Shown here in pieces: positions 25,903-33,515 of a stretch of DNA of 64,000 nt. Source of the stretch: Comamonas sp. KCTC 72670 (GTDB lineage Bacteria; Myxococcota; Myxococcia; Myxococcales; Myxococcaceae); NCBI GenBank assembly GCA_014656495.1, contig BNCN01000011.1, forward strand, positions 275,547-339,546, read 5' to 3'. The notes beneath the pieces are model-generated. The model did not search any database, was not told the origin of the DNA, and saw only the letters and a program-made list of their open reading frames with translations. The translations under genes and the position numbers were made by a program. Position 1 is the first letter of the stretch, and each line of letters starts with the position of its first letter.

Positions 25903-25982
25903 GGTCGGGACAACGTGGGGGCGCGAACCCCGCCAGGTCCGGAAGGAAGCAACGGTAGCGTACTTCCGCGTGTGTCCCGGCC
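25903..25982 (+). ncRNA. ffs: Small bacterial SRP RNA (4.5S type)
   Basis: The hallmark SRP domain IV loop GGTCCGGAAGGAAGCA is present at about 25936-25951 with the opposing AACGGTAGC strand. Outer arms GGTCGGGACA (25903-25912) and TGTCCCGGCC (25973-25982) close the hairpin. This RNA pairs with Ffh to target membrane proteins to the translocon. It follows the last tRNA-Ser by 35 bases, so it may share the tRNA transcript. Exact ends are estimates. Confidence 0.93.
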
Positions 25983-25991
25983 GTCCTTTAT

Positions 25992-26034
25992 GAAGAGCCG
26001 GTGTCCTTTTCGGGGCACCGGCTCTTCGCCTTTG
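25992..26034 (+). terminator. Terminator after the SRP RNA
   Basis: A perfect 12-bp stem (GAAGAGCCGGTG / CACCGGCTCTTC) with a 12-base loop starts nine bases after the SRP RNA and is followed by GCCTTT. It should end the tRNA/SRP transcript. Confidence 0.75.
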
Positions 26035-26053
26035 CGGGCTTGCTGCCCCTCCC

Positions 26054-27655
26054 CTACTCGCCTCGCGCCAGCATCGTTTCGCGCCCAATCCGGCCGACGA
26101 TGCGGAAGCCACCGGCTTGGAGCTCCTCGAGGGCCCGGTCCTCGAAGGTGACGGCGCGGTTGAACCGCGCATCTCGCAGGGCGTGCTGGAAGGCTGCGTC
26201 TCGCGGCCAGTCACAAGTGAGCCAGGGGATTCGCTTGCCCAGGTAGAAGAAGCCGCCCGAGCCCCACAACCCCTCGTTGACGATGAGCAGGCCCCGCGCG
26301 TCGCCCCGGGTGGCGGCCACAATCGCGCGAAGCTGGTCCGCCCGCAGGTCTCCGGACGGGAAGACGGCGGCCACCCACAGGGAGCTGACCAGGGCGAGCC
26401 CCATGAAGCCCCATCGGGCCCGGGGACCGAGCTCCTGGGTCATGCAGTTCATCGCGGCGGGGGCCGCGGCCAGCATGAGCAGCACCAGGGCGGGATAGAG
26501 GAAGCGCTCCTCCTTATGGGCGGTGGCCAGCAGCACCCCGGTGTAGGCGGCGGCGCACCACAGCGGGAGCGAGAGGGCTTGCCGCTGACGGAGCGCGGCG
26601 AGCGCCGGTGGCATGGCGGCCCAGGCCCAGAGCGGAACCGCGGAGAGGAACGGCCTTACATAGAAGCTGGGTGCGTCCGCGCCGAACTGGGCCGCGGCCC
26701 TTCCTGAAAAGACGTTGAAGCGGGCGTACGCGACGAAGGAATGGAAGGGCCTGCCCCACGTCGCCCAGTCGAGTGCCCCGAGGGCCACCGCCACGAGCAG
26801 GCCACTCGCGCAGGTGAAGGCGAGCAGCCGCCACCGCCGCGAGGCCGCCAGCCACACCAGGGCCGCGAGGACGAAGATGGCGGATGGGTAGCGCGCCACC
26901 ACCGCCAGCCCCAGGGCCAGTCCGCCCACGAGCCCCGCGCGGGTCTCCCGCTCGCGGCGGTCCAGCGCCTCCATGGCCACCACGAGCAGCGAGGCGGAGA
27001 GCGATTCGGCCATGGTGCGGCCCGCGAAGACGAGCACCGGCCCATAGAGGCCCACCAGCAGCGCCGCCCATCCACCCCCGGTGGGACCGGCCCGGCGCTC
27101 GGCGAAACGGTATGCGGCCCAGAGGCTCCAGGCATGCAGCGCGGCCTGGGGCACCGCCAACACGGCGCGGTACGCCCGCGGGTCGGTGAGGCCAAGCACG
27201 TCCGCCACCTTGAGGAACCCCGCCAGCACACCGGGCACGGCCCAGTTGCGGAGCCCGTCGCGCCACTCCCAGGCCAGGACGCCGTAGCCATGCACCCGCC
27301 ACCAGGCCGGCTCCAGCGACTGAAACACCTCATCCGGGTGGATGCGGCCCAGCTGCGCCACCGCGATGACGCCCGGAAGCAGGGCCACGACGGAGAGCAC
27401 CCAGCGGGTCCAGTTCCTGGCGGGGGCACCGTGAGGCGCGTCCTCCAGAAGCGTGACAGGCGCGGGCAGCGGGTCGACGGCGATGGGTGCGGCGAGGTCA
27501 GGCGCGGACACGGGCGCGGCCGACTCTTCCCCTCCGTCAAGCCGGACGCAAGGCGCGCGACGTTCGTCCGCCCGCTCCCCTCCCGGCCCGGAGCGAAGAG
27601 GGCCACCGGGAGTGGAATCCCACCTCATGGGAGGGCAACGACATGGATCATTCAC
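26054..27655 (-). CDS. ALG9/PIG-B-like mannosyltransferase (GT22-type membrane protein)
   Basis: This protein of up to 533 residues has about ten hydrophobic segments. It carries the two hallmarks of lipid-linked-sugar mannosyltransferases of the GT22 group: an early loop HPDEVFQSLEPA and a later HKEERFLYP. Such enzymes use a polyprenyl-phosphate sugar on the outer face of the membrane. The start is unresolved: the frame opens at 27655, with another ATG at 27628, and the first ~70 residues are polar and low complexity. It converges with the tRNA/SRP unit and diverges from dnaX with hardly any spacer, so the promoters must overlap coding DNA. Confidence 0.8.
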   Translation of the reverse strand: MNDPCRCPPMRWDSTPGGPLRSGPGGERADERRAPCVRLDGGEESAAPVSAPDLAAPIAVDPLPAPVTLLEDAPHGAPARNWTRWVLSVVALLPGVIAVAQLGRIHPDEVFQSLEPAWWRVHGYGVLAWEWRDGLRNWAVPGVLAGFLKVADVLGLTDPRAYRAVLAVPQAALHAWSLWAAYRFAERRAGPTGGGWAALLVGLYGPVLVFAGRTMAESLSASLLVVAMEALDRRERETRAGLVGGLALGLAVVARYPSAIFVLAALVWLAASRRWRLLAFTCASGLLVAVALGALDWATWGRPFHSFVAYARFNVFSGRAAAQFGADAPSFYVRPFLSAVPLWAWAAMPPALAALRQRQALSLPLWCAAAYTGVLLATAHKEERFLYPALVLLMLAAAPAAMNCMTQELGPRARWGFMGLALVSSLWVAAVFPSGDLRADQLRAIVAATRGDARGLLIVNEGLWGSGGFFYLGKRIPWLTCDWPRDAAFQHALRDARFNRAVTFEDRALEELQAGGFRIVGRIGRETMLARGE

Positions 27656-27681
27656 GCCGCCGTGTTTAGATGACGCCCCCC

Positions 27682-28890
27682 ATGAGCTACCTCGTTCTCG
27701 CCCGCAAATGGCGCCCGCAGAAGTTCGACGACATGACCGGACAGGAGCACGTCGTCCGGACCGTCGCGAACGCCATCAAGATGGACCGGGTCGCGCACGC
27801 GTACCTGTTCTGCGGACCTCGCGGCGTGGGCAAGACGACGGCCGCCCGCCTGCTCGCCAAGGCGCTCAACTGTGAGAAGGGCCCCACCGCGCAGCCGTGC
27901 GGTGAGTGCCGCGCCTGCACGGAGATTGCCGCGGGCACCAGCGTGGACGTGGCGGAAATCGACGGCGCCTCCAACAACGGCGTCGAGAACGTCCGCGAGA
28001 TTCGCGAGAACGCGAAGTACCTGCCGCAACGGGACCGGCACAAAATCTACATCATCGATGAGGTCCACATGCTGTCGGGGGCGGCGTTCAACGCGCTGCT
28101 CAAGACGCTGGAGGAGCCGCCCGGGCACGTGAAGTTCATCTTCGCGACCACGGAGGCGCACAAGCTCCCGGACACCATCCTGTCGCGGTGCCAGCGGCAC
28201 AACTTCCGCCGGATTCCGGCGGCGCGGATGCTTCAGCGGCTCCAGGAAATCTGCAAGGCGGAGAACGCTGGCATCTCCGACCGCTCGTTGTCGCTGGTGG
28301 TGCGCCAGTCCGAAGGCGGCATGCGCGACGCGCTGAGCCTGCTGGACCAGGTGCTGGCCTCGTGCGGCGCCAACCCCTCCGATGAAGAGGTGGCCGAAGC
28401 GCTGGGCGCCATCGACCGCACGCTGGTGCAGGACTTCGCCGACGCGCTGGTCCACAAGGACGCGAAGCGGGTGCTGGAGCGCGTGGAGGAGGTCTTCAAC
28501 CGCGGGCTCGACTTGAAGCGACTGGCGGAGGAGCTCGCCTTCCAGTTGCGGCATCTCTTCGTCACCAAGACGCTGGGCAAGGCCCCCGACGAGCTGGCCG
28601 AGTCCGAGCAGAAGGCGCTTGTCGCCCTGGCGCAGGACGCGGAGCCCGCGCAGCTCACCCGGCTGTTCGACGTGGTGCATGGCTGCATCTGGGATGTGTC
28701 GCGCGCGGCCCAGCCCCGGCTCGCGCTGGAGATGGCGCTGCTCAAGGCCATCCAGCTGTCTCCGGGTGGCTCCATTCCCGAGCTGCTCGCCCGCGTGGAC
28801 AAGCTCGCGGCGGGGATGGGTGACGGTTCCGCGAAGTCGAACGCTGGAGCGCCGGGAGGTCGCTCCAGTCCCGCCAACTTTCGCGCCTGA
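27682..28890 (+). CDS. dnaX: DNA polymerase III gamma (and N-terminal part of tau), clamp-loader subunit
   Basis: DnaX is the motor of the clamp loader. I start at the ATG at 27682 because MSYLVLARKWRP matches the usual N-terminus. Domains I-III are present: Walker A GPRGVGKTT (45-53), zinc cysteines (64, 73, 76, 79), IIDEVHMLS, and SRCQRHNF. The frame ends in a UGA at 28888-28890 after 402 residues, just past domain III (SIPELLARVDKLAAG). Tau-specific sequence continues in the +1 frame. The gene is followed by ybaB and recR, the classic dnaX-ybaB-recR order. Confidence 0.93.
   Translation: MSYLVLARKWRPQKFDDMTGQEHVVRTVANAIKMDRVAHAYLFCGPRGVGKTTAARLLAKALNCEKGPTAQPCGECRACTEIAAGTSVDVAEIDGASNNGVENVREIRENAKYLPQRDRHKIYIIDEVHMLSGAAFNALLKTLEEPPGHVKFIFATTEAHKLPDTILSRCQRHNFRRIPAARMLQRLQEICKAENAGISDRSLSLVVRQSEGGMRDALSLLDQVLASCGANPSDEEVAEALGAIDRTLVQDFADALVHKDAKRVLERVEEVFNRGLDLKRLAEELAFQLRHLFVTKTLGKAPDELAESEQKALVALAQDAEPAQLTRLFDVVHGCIWDVSRAAQPRLALEMALLKAIQLSPGGSIPELLARVDKLAAGMGDGSAKSNAGAPGGRSSPANFRA
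28879..28890 (+). promoter_or_regulatory. Candidate +1 frameshift site in dnaX (AAC UUU CGC GCC UGA)
   Basis: The only UUU in this stretch (28879-28881) precedes CGC, GCC and the UGA stop. A +1 slip of tRNA-Phe from UUU to UUC would place ribosomes in the frame that encodes tau domains IV-V. The layout resembles the influenza PA-X site (UUU CGU). A small hairpin (CCCACG / CGTGGG, 28924-28937) lies downstream. Inference only. Confidence 0.45.
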
Positions 28891-30571
28891 GACACGGCAG
28901 GAAGTCCCAGTCCAGGGCGCGGCCCCACGTCCGTGGGAAGCCCGAGGTGCGCCCGCGCCGAGCCCGGCTTCGGGAATGAGAGCCGACTCCGCGTGGAGTC
29001 AGAACACGGGCCACGGCGGCACCTCGGGCATCAGCGCGGTCCCCGACGCACCGCCGCACAGGGACGCTACGCCTGCGCAGCTCGGCCCTCAGCAGGGTGA
29101 GTCCACCCGCGACACGGCAGCTCAGCCGGGCCACGTCCCCGCACGATTCGCCCCTGCCGGACAGACACACGCTGACGAGCCCTCCCGCGTTACAGGTTTC
29201 GCGCCCACGCAGGTTGGCCCTGAGGGGCCGTACCACCCCAGCGAACCCACCGGAGGCCTGCGTCACAACGCGCCGCCTCCCGTCGGCGTTTCGTCCGCTC
29301 CGATGCACCCGACGGAGCCACCGCGCTTCGCCGCGGACTCCGGTGCCATCCGCCATGACGAGCCCCCGCGCGTTTCGGCACCGCCGGGCCCGCGCATGGA
29401 CGACCTGTCCCCGTCGGCGGCCCGGCCCTTGTCGTTCCTCCGAAACGGCGGCGCGGCCCCCGAGCCCCAGGGCTACCAGGCCACGCAGATGATTCCGTCC
29501 GGGCCCGTGATGGAGGGCCTGTCGCCATCGGCGGCGCGTCCCCTGTCCTTCCTCCGGAACGGCGGCTCGGCCCAGCCCCCCGCGGCGCCCTCGCAACCAC
29601 CGGCTGGCGCCACGCCGCTTTCGCGCACCACCGAGCCCGCCCCGACGGTCCGCATCACCAACATCCGCAAGCCGGAGCCCACCGCCGCCGAGACACCGGA
29701 CTACGCGGAAGAGGACGCGCGCTACTACCCCGAGGAGAACTCCCCCGAAGGCTGTGCCTCCGGCGAGTGCATCCCCGACGAAGCCGCTCCGGCCCCATCG
29801 GCTCCGATGGCGGCCAACGTCCCATCAGCGTCCATGGAGCCCGCGCGCCCAGCCGAGCCGATGACGGCCGCACCACCCGCGCCCATGGCGGTCGCGCGCC
29901 CACCCCCTTTGATGGCGGACGCCCCCCCCGCGCCCATGGCGGTCGCGCGCCCAGCCGCGGCGATGGCGGCCCCCCCCGCGCGTCCAGCGGCACCACCGCC
30001 CCCCTGGGCAGCGGCGCCCCGCCCCACCCCGGCGCCCGAGCCCACCGTCGCCAGTGAGCCCGAACCGGAGCCGCCCGCCCCTGTCGTCACGCGCTCCCGG
30101 GACAACCCGAACCTGCCCCTCATCGAACGGTGGCGGGCCGCGGTGGACACCGTGAAGTCCTCTCACCCCCGGCAGGGCGCGGCGCTGGCCAACGGTCGGC
30201 TGATGTCCATGCGGAACGGTGAAATCGTCCTCGGCTTCCTGCCCGTGGCCGGCTTCCACCGCATGGCCGTCAACTCCACCGCGGGCAAGGCCGCCGTGGA
30301 CCGGGCCCTGGCCGAGCACTTCGGCCGCGCGGTGAAGCTCACCCTCCAGGACGTGGCCCCGGACGACCCACGCCTGGGCCCCAGCCTGGCCGAGCAAGAC
30401 GCCCAGAGCCGCGAGGCCCATGAGAAGAACACCGACAGCAAGGTCCGCAGCCACCCGGCCGTCCGTGCGGTGCTCAAGTTCCTGGGCGGCGAAATCGAGC
30501 ACATCCAGGTCTATGAGCCCGAGCGGCCCGGGGCCGTGCCGGCGGCCGACACTCCCGACGACAGCGCCTGA
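28883..30571 (+). CDS. dnaX: DnaX tau-specific extension (domains IV-V) in the +1 frame
   Basis: This frame is open across the end of the gamma frame and runs to 30571. It encodes a long Pro/Ala-rich linker, then a folded C-terminal domain starting near LPLIERWRAAVDTVKSSHPR and including GRLMSMRNGEIVLGFLP and FHRMAVNSTAGKAAVDRAL. That is the tau C-terminal domain that binds the polymerase alpha subunit. If joined at the UUU slip the product is about 962 residues, longer than E. coli tau (643) because of the linker. The linker has two copies of LSPSAARPLSFLRNGG. No convincing separate start exists, so this is not an independent gene. A sequencing indel is the alternative. Confidence 0.75.
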   Translation, partial: APETRQEVPVQGAAPRPWEARGAPAPSPASGMRADSAWSQNTGHGGTSGISAVPDAPPHRDATPAQLGPQQGESTRDTAAQPGHVPARFAPAGQTHADEPSRVTGFAPTQVGPEGPYHPSEPTGGLRHNAPPPVGVSSAPMHPTEPPRFAADSGAIRHDEPPRVSAPPGPRMDDLSPSAARPLSFLRNGGAAPEPQGYQATQMIPSGPVMEGLSPSAARPLSFLRNGGSAQPPAAPSQPPAGATPLSRTTEPAPTVRITNIRKPEPTAAETPDYAEEDARYYPEENSPEGCASGECIPDEAAPAPSAPMAANVPSASMEPARPAEPMTAAPPAPMAVARPPPLMADAPPAPMAVARPAAAMAAPPARPAAPPPPWAAAPRPTPAPEPTVASEPEPEPPAPVVTRSRDNPNLPLIERWRAAVDTVKSSHPRQGAALANGRLMSMRNGEIVLGFLPVAGFHRMAVNSTAGKAAVDRALAEHFGRAVKLTLQDVAPDDPRLGPSLAEQDAQSREAHEKNTDSKVRSHPAVRAVLKFLGGEIEHIQVYEPERPGAVPAADTPDDSA

Positions 30572-30663
30572 CAACCGTCGCGCGCAACGGTAGGGTGGCG
30601 CCCCATTCCACGCCGGAGCGGTGCCACGCATGGCACGCGCTCCCATGAGCACCGAGGAAGCAT

Positions 30664-30981
30664 ATGCCTGGCGTCGACCTGAACTACTTCATCCGGCAGG
30701 CGAACAAGCTGACGGAGAAGATTGAAGAGCGGAAGCAGCAACTGGCCGAGGAGAGCGTCGAGGCCAAGGCCGGTGACGGCCGCGTCACCGTCGTCGCCAA
30801 CGGCATCCAGGAGATCCGCAGCATCAAGATCGACAAGGAAGCCATCGACCCGAACGACACGTCGATGCTCGAGGACCTCATCACGGCGGCCGTGAATGCC
30901 GCCCTGGCGAGCAGCCGTCAGCACATGCAGCGCGAGCTCGCGAAAATCTCCGGCGGCGTCAAGATCCCCGGCGTTACCTGA
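30664..30981 (+). CDS. ybaB: YbaB/EbfC-family nucleoid-associated protein
   Basis: The 105-residue protein matches YbaB/EbfC in size and pattern: a basic helical N-terminus (YFIRQANKLTEKIEERKQQ), a central strand with VEAKAGDGRVTVVANG, and a C-terminal helix (LEDLITAAVNAALASSRQ). The family forms dimers that bind DNA without strict sequence preference. A GAGGAAG ribosome site precedes the ATG. It sits between dnaX and recR, the usual position, and stops six bases before recR. Confidence 0.93.
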   Translation: MPGVDLNYFIRQANKLTEKIEERKQQLAEESVEAKAGDGRVTVVANGIQEIRSIKIDKEAIDPNDTSMLEDLITAAVNAALASSRQHMQRELAKISGGVKIPGVT

Positions 30982-30987
30982 TACCGG

Positions 30988-31581
30988 ATGACCCCCGACC
31001 CGCTGAATCGACTCGTCGCCCAGTTGGCGAAGCTGCCAGGCATCGGCGAGAAGACCGCGCAGCGCCTCGCGTTCTACATCCTGCGAGCGCCGGGTGAGTA
31101 CGCGGCGGAGCTGTCGCAAGCCGTCCGCGAGGTGAAGGAGAAGGTGCACCTGTGCGTGCGCTGTTTCTCCCTCACCGACGCGGAGACCTGCAACTTCTGC
31201 CGCGACTCCCGCCGGGATGAACGCGTCCTGTGCGTGGTGGAGACCTTCGCCGACCTGATGGCGCTGGAGCGCACCCGCGAGTTCAAGGGCCGCTACCACG
31301 TCCTGCACGGCGTGCTGTCGCCGCTCGAGGGCGTGGGCCCCGAACAGCTCCGCATCCGGGAGCTGCTGGAGCGCCTCAACGATGGCCGGGTGGAGGAGCT
31401 CATCCTCGCCACCAACCCGGACGTCGAGGGCGAGGCCACCGCGCTGTACCTGACGCGCCTGCTCAAGCCCATGGGCCTGCGCGTCACCCGCATCGCCCAG
31501 GGCCTGCCCATGGGCGGCGACCTGGAGTTCGCGGACCAGGCCACGCTCGCCAAGGCACTCTCCGCCCGGCGAGACCTGTAG
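30988..31581 (+). CDS. recR: Recombination mediator RecR
   Basis: RecR acts with RecO (and RecF) to load RecA on gapped DNA. The 197-residue protein has the helix-hairpin-helix start (LAKLPGIGEKTAQRLAFYIL), a four-cysteine zinc finger (C-x2-C then C-x2-C: LCVRCFSLTD, CNFCRD), and a Toprim domain with VVETFADLMALE and LATNPDVEGEAT. Length is normal. It is six bases after ybaB and converges with the protein kinase gene. Confidence 0.96.
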   Translation: MTPDPLNRLVAQLAKLPGIGEKTAQRLAFYILRAPGEYAAELSQAVREVKEKVHLCVRCFSLTDAETCNFCRDSRRDERVLCVVETFADLMALERTREFKGRYHVLHGVLSPLEGVGPEQLRIRELLERLNDGRVEELILATNPDVEGEATALYLTRLLKPMGLRVTRIAQGLPMGGDLEFADQATLAKALSARRDL

Positions 31582-31617
31582 GCCCCGCACGGTGGCGGCG
31601 CGAGGCTGCTCGCGCCG

Positions 31618-33513
31618 CTACTGCGTCACCCGCCACGTGAAGGGCATCACCACGGTGACTTCCTGGTCGCGATGCGCCGGGAAGCGCAACCGCTCGGCCT
31701 GCGTCTCCAGGCAACGCCCCACGCCCGACGACGCCAGCGGGCCTCGCGTCCCCGCCCGCACCTTGCCCGACCCGGCGATGGTGAGCTGCACCTGCACCTC
31801 GCCCTGGCTCGAAGGCAGGTCCGCCTTGAAGCGCTCGAAGCACGAGGAGATGCGCGAGCGTCCACGCGACACGACCCGCTGGACGTCCTCGATGCCCAGC
31901 GTCACCCGCTTCTGCGCGGCCGCCTTCTTCGATGCAGGCACGGGCGCGGCCTCCGCCTGCTCCTCGTCCGCATCCGTGACCTCATCAGGAACGTCCGCGG
32001 CCACGGGCGGTTCGGAGTCCGGAGCCCCCAGCGCCTGCGCGCTCCCAGCACCATCGATGGCGGGCGCTCCGGAAGCCCCATCCCCCGAGGGCACGAGCCC
32101 GGCCGCGGACGGCGCGGCGACCTCACCCGCCAACGCGGGCGCATCGACGGTCGCCACGGGAGGAGACAGCGGCCCCGAGGACGGCGTCGTCACCCACTGC
32201 CGGTACCCGACGATTCCCGCCGCCGTCAGCAGCATGCCCCCCGCGAGCCCCACCGCCAGCGTGCGCCAGCGCGGCGCCGCAGCCGCGGTGGCCGGCTCTG
32301 GAGCCGAGGCCCCTCGCGGCGCGGACGGGACATGCGCGGGCAGCCCTCCCGGCGAGGAGGGCCGCACGGACATCCCCGGCCGCTGCGCGGAGGTGACATC
32401 GCCCTCCCGAGCGAGCACGCCGTACAGGTTCGTCCCCTGCGCTTCCACGCCAGACGCGGGAGCCTGGGCCCCCTCCCCCGTGGCACCCACGGCCGCGGTG
32501 AGGGTCGCCAGCGTGGGGATGCGGGTGCGCTCGGTGTAGCGCTCCTCGCCGAAGTGCCCCTTCAAGAAGGCGCCGAGCTGCAACGTCCCGGCGCCGCTCA
32601 GGTGCTCGCCGAGGAAGGCCTCCAATGCGTTCGCGAACGCCTCCGCCGTCGGGTAGCGGTCCTCCGGCTTGAAGGCCATGGCCTTGAGCAGGATGGCCTC
32701 CAGCTCCTCCGGCAGGTCGGGCCTCAGCTCGCGCGGCGGCTTGAGCTCGCCTTGCAGCAGCGCATTGAGCACCGCGAGGTCGTTCTCCCGCGAGAAGGGC
32801 CGCACATGGGTGAGCGCCTCGTACAAGCTCACGCCCAGCGCGAAGACGTCCGCGCGGCGGTCCACCTCCTTGCCGCGCGCCTGCTCCGGCGCCATGTACA
32901 TGTACTTGCCCTTCACCACGCCGGTGCGCGTGTTGACGAGCCGCGACTCGGCCTTGGCGATGCCGAAGTCCAGCACCTTCACCTGGCCCTGGTACGTCAG
33001 GTAGAGGTTCGACGGGGAGATGTCGCGGTGGACGACGTTCAGCGGCTGTCCGGCCTCGTTCGTGAACTCGTGCGCGAAGTGCAGGCCGCGCGCGGCGTCG
33101 ATGAGGACGCGCAGCACCACGGGGAGCGGCAGGTAGCTCCGCTTGCGCCCCGCCAGCCGCAGCGTCGTGGAGAAGTCCTCGCCCGCGAGGTACTCCATGC
33201 AGATGTAGTAGCAGCCCTCCGCGAAGCCCAGCTCCTGAATCTGGACGATGTTCGGGTGGGCCAGCTTCGCCGCCAGCCGCGCCTCGTCCCGGAACATCTC
33301 CACGAAGTCGGGGTTGTTCGTCAGGTGCGGCAGCATCCGCTTGATGACGACATTGCGCTCGAAGCCATCCGCGCCGAGCAGCTTGGCGAGGAAGATTTCC
33401 GCCATGCCGCCCTCGGCCAGCTTCCGCACGAGCACGTACGGGCCATAGGGCTGCAACAAAGGCACGGGAGCCGCTTCGGGCACGGGCCGGGGGGTCGGCT
33501 GGGGGGGTGACAT
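31618..33513 (-). CDS. Membrane Ser/Thr protein kinase with AgmX/PglI-type (TonB-like) C-terminal domain
   Basis: The 631-residue protein has a Hanks-type kinase domain (about residues 24-300): glycine loop KLAEGGMAE, Lys58, HRD at 162-164, DFG at 182-184, and YMAPEQARG. A proline/alanine linker leads to one transmembrane helix near 420-442, and the extracytoplasmic end (about 540-631; SRISSCFERF, FPAHRDQEVTVVMPFTW) matches the AgmX/PglI C-terminal domain known from gliding proteins. The ATG at 33513 has a GAGGG ribosome site eight bases upstream and lies two bases after the FecR stop. It is the last gene of an operon with the FecR lipoprotein and the surface barrel. Confidence 0.88.
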   Translation of the reverse strand: MSPPQPTPRPVPEAAPVPLLQPYGPYVLVRKLAEGGMAEIFLAKLLGADGFERNVVIKRMLPHLTNNPDFVEMFRDEARLAAKLAHPNIVQIQELGFAEGCYYICMEYLAGEDFSTTLRLAGRKRSYLPLPVVLRVLIDAARGLHFAHEFTNEAGQPLNVVHRDISPSNLYLTYQGQVKVLDFGIAKAESRLVNTRTGVVKGKYMYMAPEQARGKEVDRRADVFALGVSLYEALTHVRPFSRENDLAVLNALLQGELKPPRELRPDLPEELEAILLKAMAFKPEDRYPTAEAFANALEAFLGEHLSGAGTLQLGAFLKGHFGEERYTERTRIPTLATLTAAVGATGEGAQAPASGVEAQGTNLYGVLAREGDVTSAQRPGMSVRPSSPGGLPAHVPSAPRGASAPEPATAAAAPRWRTLAVGLAGGMLLTAAGIVGYRQWVTTPSSGPLSPPVATVDAPALAGEVAAPSAAGLVPSGDGASGAPAIDGAGSAQALGAPDSEPPVAADVPDEVTDADEEQAEAAPVPASKKAAAQKRVTLGIEDVQRVVSRGRSRISSCFERFKADLPSSQGEVQVQLTIAGSGKVRAGTRGPLASSGVGRCLETQAERLRFPAHRDQEVTVVMPFTWRVTQ

Positions 33514-33515
33514 CC

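Noticed and set aside
28619..30571. The tau-end frame as a separate gene starting at an ATG at 28619
   Set aside because: Its first ~85 residues are an out-of-frame reading of conserved DnaX domain III; only the part after about 28880 is protein-like.
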